NCBI GenBank assembly: GCA_031547305.1 | Contig: JAVBSC010000016.1 | Span: 47,256-111,255, forward strand | DNA: 64,000 bases | Direction of reading: 5' to 3' | Source of the DNA: JAVBSC01 sp031547305 | Lineage (GTDB): Bacteria; Desulfobacterota; Desulfovibrionia; Desulfovibrionales; Desulfovibrionaceae | In this document: positions 60,191-64,000 of the stretch, one piece after another | Numbering within the stretch: position 1 is the stretch's first letter | How the letters are laid out: every line of letters begins with the position of its first letter | The notes under the pieces: model-generated | Told to the model about the DNA's origin: nothing | The model's database searches: none | What the model saw: the letters and a program-made list of their open reading frames with translations, nothing else | Position numbers and translations under genes: made by a program

Positions 60191-61624
60191 CTAACGCCTG
60201 ATGCCGTAACGCTTGGCCTTGCGCTGCAACGTGCGCATGGTTATGCCCAGGGCCGCGGCGGTAGCTCCCTTTTTCCAGTTGTGCCGTTCCAGCGCGTCGA
60301 TGATGCGGAACTTTTCCAGTTCGTCCTTGGCCCGGCTCAGGGATTCGCCGCTCTGATTCAGCGCGTCGGCCGGCTGCGCGGCCGGAGGGGGGGGGTCCCG
60401 TTGCTGGCTGATAAAACCGGCTTCAACGGAGTCCAGCTCAATGCCGGTGTCCCCAAAAGCCCAGAAGCGGTCCAGGGCGTTTTGCAGCTCGCGCACGTTT
60501 CCCGGCCAGGAATATTGTTCCAGGGCCAGGCGCACCTGGGCCGGGATGGGCTTGGTGATGCCGCGATCTTTGGCATAGGCGTCTATGAGCAGGGGAATAT
60601 CTCCATGGCGGAAGCGCAGGGGCGGCAGTTGGATGGCCAGCACGTGGATGCGGTAATAAAAGTCCGCCCGCATGGTCCGCTGCCGCACCATTTCCTGCAA
60701 ATCCTGGTTGGTGGCGGAAATAAGCCGGAATTTCGAGTGTTTTACTTCGCTTGAGCCCACCGGGGTGTAGGTCTTGCTCTCCAGGGCGCGCAGGAGTTTG
60801 ACCTGGAGCTTGAGAGGCAACTCGGATATTTCGTCCAGAAACAGAGTGCCGTCGTTAGCCGCGGACAGGTGTCCGGCATTGTTGGAAGTGGCCCCGGAAA
60901 ACGCGCCCTTGACGTGGCCGAAGAACTCGCTTTCCAGAAGCTGTTCCGGTATGGCCGCGCAGTTTACCGGCACGTAGCGGCCCTTGACTCCGGAAAGCTC
61001 GTGGATGGTCCGGGCGGCCAGATCCTTGCCGGAACCGGTCTCTCCGTGCAGCAGGACATTCGTGTCGCTGCCGGCCGCCTTGAGCATCAGGCTGTAGACG
61101 TTCTGCATGGCCTCGCTTTTGCCGACTATCGCCCCCAGGCCGTAGGAATTCTTTATGGACGAGCGCAGGTGCTGGTTTTCCTCCCAAAGTCTCTGCTCTC
61201 TGGTTTTCAGTTCGGTCACGTCCATCATGATGCCTTCAATGTAAAGGCAGCGGCCTTCGGCATCGTACACTCCCTCGCCTTTGTCCCAAACCCACTTCAT
61301 CTGCTGCCCCGGCGGGGTGATCCGGTAAAAAATGTCGTAAGGACGGCGCGCCATCAGGCATTCGAGCAGGGTGGCCCGCTCCAGGATCACGTCTTCTTCC
61401 GGCATCATGCGTTCAATGATGTTGGCCGGGTTTTGCAGGACCTCTTCCATGCTTATGCCAAAAAGCGGCTTGCAGCCCTGGCTTACGAACTCCAGAGTAT
61501 ATTCGTAATCCTCATCCACCGCACAGCGGTAGGCCATGCCGGGCAGGCGGTCCAGCAGCCGGGCCAGGCTGCCTTCCACGCTGCTGAAGCGGCTGTGCAT
61601 TTGTTCCAGGATGGCGTTGGTCAT
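60191..61624 (-). CDS. PAS-containing sigma-54-dependent transcriptional activator
   Basis: 477 residues from the ATG at 61624 (GGAG six bases before). PAS domain (about 25-140, with a PAC-like EGIMMDVTELKTREQ end), AAA+ domain with Walker A GETGSGKD (194-201), the sigma-54 contact loop as GAFSGA (240-245; S for the usual T of GAFTGA), Walker B LFLDEISELP and PGNVREL, and a C-terminal Fis-type helix-turn-helix (KKGATAAALGITMRTLQRKA). It activates sigma-54 promoters after sensing a ligand through PAS. Divergent from lpd, adjacent to the importer operon it probably controls. Confidence 0.93.
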   Translation of the reverse strand: MTNAILEQMHSRFSSVEGSLARLLDRLPGMAYRCAVDEDYEYTLEFVSQGCKPLFGISMEEVLQNPANIIERMMPEEDVILERATLLECLMARRPYDIFYRITPPGQQMKWVWDKGEGVYDAEGRCLYIEGIMMDVTELKTREQRLWEENQHLRSSIKNSYGLGAIVGKSEAMQNVYSLMLKAAGSDTNVLLHGETGSGKDLAARTIHELSGVKGRYVPVNCAAIPEQLLESEFFGHVKGAFSGATSNNAGHLSAANDGTLFLDEISELPLKLQVKLLRALESKTYTPVGSSEVKHSKFRLISATNQDLQEMVRQRTMRADFYYRIHVLAIQLPPLRFRHGDIPLLIDAYAKDRGITKPIPAQVRLALEQYSWPGNVRELQNALDRFWAFGDTGIELDSVEAGFISQQRDPPPPAAQPADALNQSGESLSRAKDELEKFRIIDALERHNWKKGATAAALGITMRTLQRKAKRYGIRR

Positions 61625-61647
61625 GCGGGCTCCTGTGTGACGACAAT

Positions 61648-61663
61648 GCGACATGTTTGTCGT
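61648..61663. promoter_or_regulatory. activator-binding inverted repeat in front of its own gene
   Basis: GCGACA-TGTT-TGTCGT, same halves as UAS 1. It lies 24-39 bases before the start codon, so binding there would probably repress or tune the activator gene. Confidence 0.6.
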
Positions 61664-62032
61664 ATTTGTCCATATTTTCACTTGCCTTGTCAAGCGCAAA
61701 AGCGTGGCGGGACCGGAATTATAGTCTGGTATGGAATGTGCTTTTGTTGTAAATGCGACATGCGCCTTGTGAAATAAGAGATATACCGGCTCCTGCCGGG
61801 GTGGCGACAAAAATCGCGCCCGCGTCGCTGGCCTGGATCTGGAAGTCGCAGTGTTCATGGACGAGGAATTGTGAGTTCATTTTTGAACGGGTGAAGAAAA
61901 TAACGCGGCATGGCTGCCTGATTACCGCTTCACTGGAAGCGGTTTTTTCGATAAAATCCGCCATGCGCTTTGAGAGCTGATCCGCCGGAAGGCCGGATCT
62001 TACCCGCCACTGTAAACTTGAAGGAGCGTTGC
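61664..62032. other. 369-base divergent control region
   Basis: Contains the promoters of the activator (minus) and lpd (plus). Another GCGACA half-site at 61755-61760. Near 61979-62001 GATCCGCCGGAAGGCCGGATC gives a short hairpin in the lpd leader. No glycine riboswitch consensus could be matched. Confidence 0.5.
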
Positions 62033-63448
62033 ATGACCCGCATTATCGTTATCGGCGCCGGACCCGGCGGATACACCGCCGCTTTTGCCGCCGCCAAGGC
62101 AGGCGCTGAAGTGACTTTGGTGGAATCCTCCGCCCTGGGCGGAACCTGTCTGAATACCGGCTGTATCCCCACCAAGACGATGAAGTCTTCGGCTGAAGCT
62201 TTGGAAACCGCGCGCCGCCTTACGGAGTTTGGCATTGCCGGAGGCGGCGAGGCCAGAGTGGACATGGCCGCGGTGGTGGCCCGCAAGGAAAAGGTGGGTC
62301 AGGTGCTGCGCGGCGGGTTGGAAAAAACCTGCGCCGCCCTTAAGGTAAGGCTTTTGCGCGGCCGGGCGGAGCTTCAGGGCGGCGGCGCGGTGGAAGTAAG
62401 CCTGAGCGATGGCGGCAAGGAAACCATTCAGGGCGACTCCATCATCATCGCCACTGGCTCCAGCAGCCTGAACCTGCCGTCCTTGCCCGTGGACCACACG
62501 CATATTCTCAACAGCGACGACGCCCTTACCCTTAAAAGCGTTCCGGAGCGCCTGCTCATCGTGGGCGGCGGGGTCATCGGCTGCGAACTGGCCTTTATTT
62601 ACAAAACTTTCGGTTCCAAGGTGACCATTGTGGAAGGTCAGGGCCGCCTGTTGCCCCTGCCCTCCGTGGACGAGGAAATGAGCAAGCTCCTGCTGCGCGA
62701 ATCCAAAAAGCATGGCATCGCCATTGAGCTTGGCCGCACGGTCAAGAGCGTGGCCGTGCAGCCGGACGGCTCGGTCAAGGCCGTGCTCGGCCCTTCGCCT
62801 TTTGTGGATGCGGGCGCCGCTCCGCAGACGGAAAGCGAATGCCTGGCCGACGCCGTGCTTGTGACCATAGGCCGTGTGCCCAACACCAAGGGCCTGGGCC
62901 TGGAAAAAGCCGGCGTGGCCATGGATTCCAGAGGCTGGATTACCGTTGACGACCACATGCGCACTTCCGCCCCCGGCGTTTACGCGGTGGGCGACGTGCT
63001 CGGGCCGGCCAAGATCATGCTGGCCCACGTGGCCTCTGTGGAAGGCCTGGTTGCGATGAAAAACTGCCTGGGCAAGGACGCGGCCATGGATTATTCCGTG
63101 GTGCCCTCCGGCATTTTCACCTCGCCGGAAGTAGGCGACGTCGGCTTGGCGGAAGCCGAGGCCAAAGCCAAGGGCCTGAACGTGCGCACCGCGCTCTTCC
63201 AGTTCCGTGAACTGGGCAAGGCCCAGGCCATGGGCGAACTGGCCGGGGTGTTCAAGCTGATTTGCGATGCGGACAGCGGCAAGCTTCTTGGTGCGCACAT
63301 CGCCGGCGCCCATGCCACGGATCTGATCGCCGAAGCCGGCCTGGCCATCCAGATGGGGGCCACGGTGGAGGATCTGGCCAAAACCATCCACGCTCACCCC
63401 ACCCTGGCGGAAGGCGTGTACGAAGCCGCGCTGCATTTAACCAATTAA
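62033..63448 (+). CDS. lpdA: dihydrolipoyl dehydrogenase
   Basis: 471 residues from the ATG at 62033 (AAGGAGCGTTGC). FAD site IGAGPGGYTAA, redox pair GGTCLNTGCIPTK (C39, C44), NAD site VGGGVIGCELAF, YAVGDVLG and the C-terminal active-site H in HAHPTLAEGV. The enzyme reoxidises lipoyl groups with NAD+. Twenty bases before gcvH, so its likely partner is the glycine cleavage H protein; the P and T proteins may follow beyond the window. Confidence 0.96.
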   Translation: MTRIIVIGAGPGGYTAAFAAAKAGAEVTLVESSALGGTCLNTGCIPTKTMKSSAEALETARRLTEFGIAGGGEARVDMAAVVARKEKVGQVLRGGLEKTCAALKVRLLRGRAELQGGGAVEVSLSDGGKETIQGDSIIIATGSSSLNLPSLPVDHTHILNSDDALTLKSVPERLLIVGGGVIGCELAFIYKTFGSKVTIVEGQGRLLPLPSVDEEMSKLLLRESKKHGIAIELGRTVKSVAVQPDGSVKAVLGPSPFVDAGAAPQTESECLADAVLVTIGRVPNTKGLGLEKAGVAMDSRGWITVDDHMRTSAPGVYAVGDVLGPAKIMLAHVASVEGLVAMKNCLGKDAAMDYSVVPSGIFTSPEVGDVGLAEAEAKAKGLNVRTALFQFRELGKAQAMGELAGVFKLICDADSGKLLGAHIAGAHATDLIAEAGLAIQMGATVEDLAKTIHAHPTLAEGVYEAALHLTN

Positions 63449-63467
63449 CCCGCAGGAGTGTAAGCCC

Positions 63468-63860
63468 ATGAGCGATTTGAAGTATCCCGAAAATCTCCAG
63501 TACTCCAAAGAACACACCTGGCTGCGTATGGAAGGCGACGGCGCCGGCTACGTGGGCATAAGCGACTTCGCCCAGGCCCAGCTTGAGGAAGTGGCTTATG
63601 TGGACCTCCCCTCCGTTGGCGCGGAATTCGCGGCCGGAGCGGAATTCGGCACCGTGGAATCCATCAAGGCGGTAAACGCCCTGTATATGCCCATTGCCGG
63701 CAAAATCCTGGAAGTTAACCCGGCCCTGGCCGATACCCCCACACTGGTCAACATGGGCCCGTACACGGACGGCTGGATGATCAAAATCAGCATCCCGGCC
63801 GGCGCGGACAAATCCCTGCTGCTCTCCGCCGCTGATTACCAGGCCGGGTTAGGGAAGTAA
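63468..63860 (+). CDS. gcvH: glycine cleavage system H protein
   Basis: 130 residues; AGGAG precedes the ATG. YSKEHTWLRMEG, YVGISDFAQAQLEEV, and GTVESIKAVN with the lipoyl-bearing lysine K67 are standard GcvH features. It shuttles the aminomethyl group between glycine decarboxylase and T protein. Lies 20 bases after lpdA in one operon. A palindromic repeat follows. Confidence 0.97.
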   Translation: MSDLKYPENLQYSKEHTWLRMEGDGAGYVGISDFAQAQLEEVAYVDLPSVGAEFAAGAEFGTVESIKAVNALYMPIAGKILEVNPALADTPTLVNMGPYTDGWMIKISIPAGADKSLLLSAADYQAGLGK

Positions 63861-63868
63861 TATGAGAT

Positions 63869-63925
63869 GCGGGGAGGCCCAGCCTCCCCCAAACCCTCCG
63901 TCAAGGGGCGCCCCCTTGCAACTCT
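63869..63925. repeat. GGGGA...TCCCC palindromic repeat, copy 4
   Basis: GGGGAGGCCCAGCCTCCCCC, then AAACCCTCCGTCAAGGGG and GCGCCCCCTTGC. Same layout as copy 1 after hflC. Follows gcvH. Confidence 0.65.
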
Positions 63926-63929
63926 TTTA

Positions 63930-64000
63930 CCGGGCGTCGGGGGGGGGCCGGCCGGGGCGGCCGCGGGGCCCCCCGGGGGTGGCTGGGGGGGGGAGCCGAC
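63930..64000. other. low-complexity G/C tail, probably unreliable
   Basis: Long runs of G and C (nine or more G) replace normal sequence over the last ~70 bases. This looks like a contig end or sequencing error rather than biology. Confidence 0.5.

Noticed and set aside
61859..62032. A glycine riboswitch in front of lpdA-gcvH
   Set aside because: The conserved riboswitch sequence blocks could not be found; only a short hairpin is present.
1..64000. CRISPR arrays, tRNA or rRNA genes, insertion sequences
   Set aside because: No regularly spaced direct repeats, no cloverleaf sequence, no transposase or integrase motifs were seen. The dispersed repeats are not regularly spaced.

Overview
The window comes from a GC-rich Gram-negative bacterium. 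It carries lipid A biosynthesis (LpxB), a lipid A deacylase-like outer-membrane barrel, HflK/HflC and many lipoprotein or secreted signals. Several traits point to a Desulfovibrio-like lineage (inference): a DUF4881-like lipoprotein end, a stand-alone IMP cyclohydrolase, TAXI-type TRAP transport with a DUF1850 protein, and many short G/C palindromes between genes. No rRNA, tRNA, CRISPR array, integrase or transposase was recognised.

Layout. 1-840: tail of a lipoprotein-like gene and a small membrane protein. 983-7231: a visibly AT-richer segment holding a secreted HExxH protease, a very large MurF-like/CapA-like fusion protein and, divergently, an alpha/alpha-toroid protein. 7.3-11.7 kb: HU, a lipoprotein, a TPR protein, HflK-HflC. 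11.9-20.3 kb (minus strand): LpxB, dTDP-4-dehydrorhamnose reductase, HflX, IMP cyclohydrolase, HtpX and a hybrid histidine kinase. 20.8-26.8 kb: XdhC; a three-gene metal P-type ATPase operon; DnaJ-like, YkgJ-like and CoA-binding proteins. 26.9-33.6 kb: M24 peptidase, LpxR-like protein, TAXI TRAP transporter, DUF1850. 33.7-39.8 kb: membrane proteins, ArgC, DUF1844, aminotransferase, YdjM-like, MFS. 40-46.2 kb: PfkA-cupin-DUF523 coupled genes, Dam methylase, peptidyl-prolyl isomerase, DEAD-box helicase. 46.3-50.7 kb: DNA polymerase I and an orphan solute-binding protein. 50.9-61.7 kb: a regulated transport/hydrolase region. 62-63.9 kb: lipoamide dehydrogenase and glycine cleavage H protein. The last ~70 bases are G/C-rich low-complexity sequence and look unreliable.

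Two parts stand out. (1) The 2.4-7.2 kb pair: one polypeptide joins a complete Mur-ligase module to a CapA/PgsA-like metallophosphoesterase module and a C-terminal beta-rich domain, next to a divergent toroid protein. This could be an uncharacterised envelope or polymer-modification system. (2) The 50.9-61.7 kb region: a PAS/AAA+/Fis-type sigma-54 activator, a near-consensus -24/-12 promoter in front of a two-permease, two-ATPase, one-binding-protein ABC importer, and a second weaker -24/-12 site in front of an operon with an alkaline-phosphatase-superfamily hydrolase and a DMT exporter. The inverted repeat GCGACA-N4-TGTCGT, perfect at two sites and variant at a third, lies upstream of all three units. 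This reads as a small regulon for uptake and cleavage of an unknown sulfonate-, phosphonate- or phosphoester-like compound.

Intergenic space is rich in dispersed short repeats of at least four kinds and in long perfect hairpins. Several gene starts needed correction, including probable TTG and possible ATT/ATA initiation codons.
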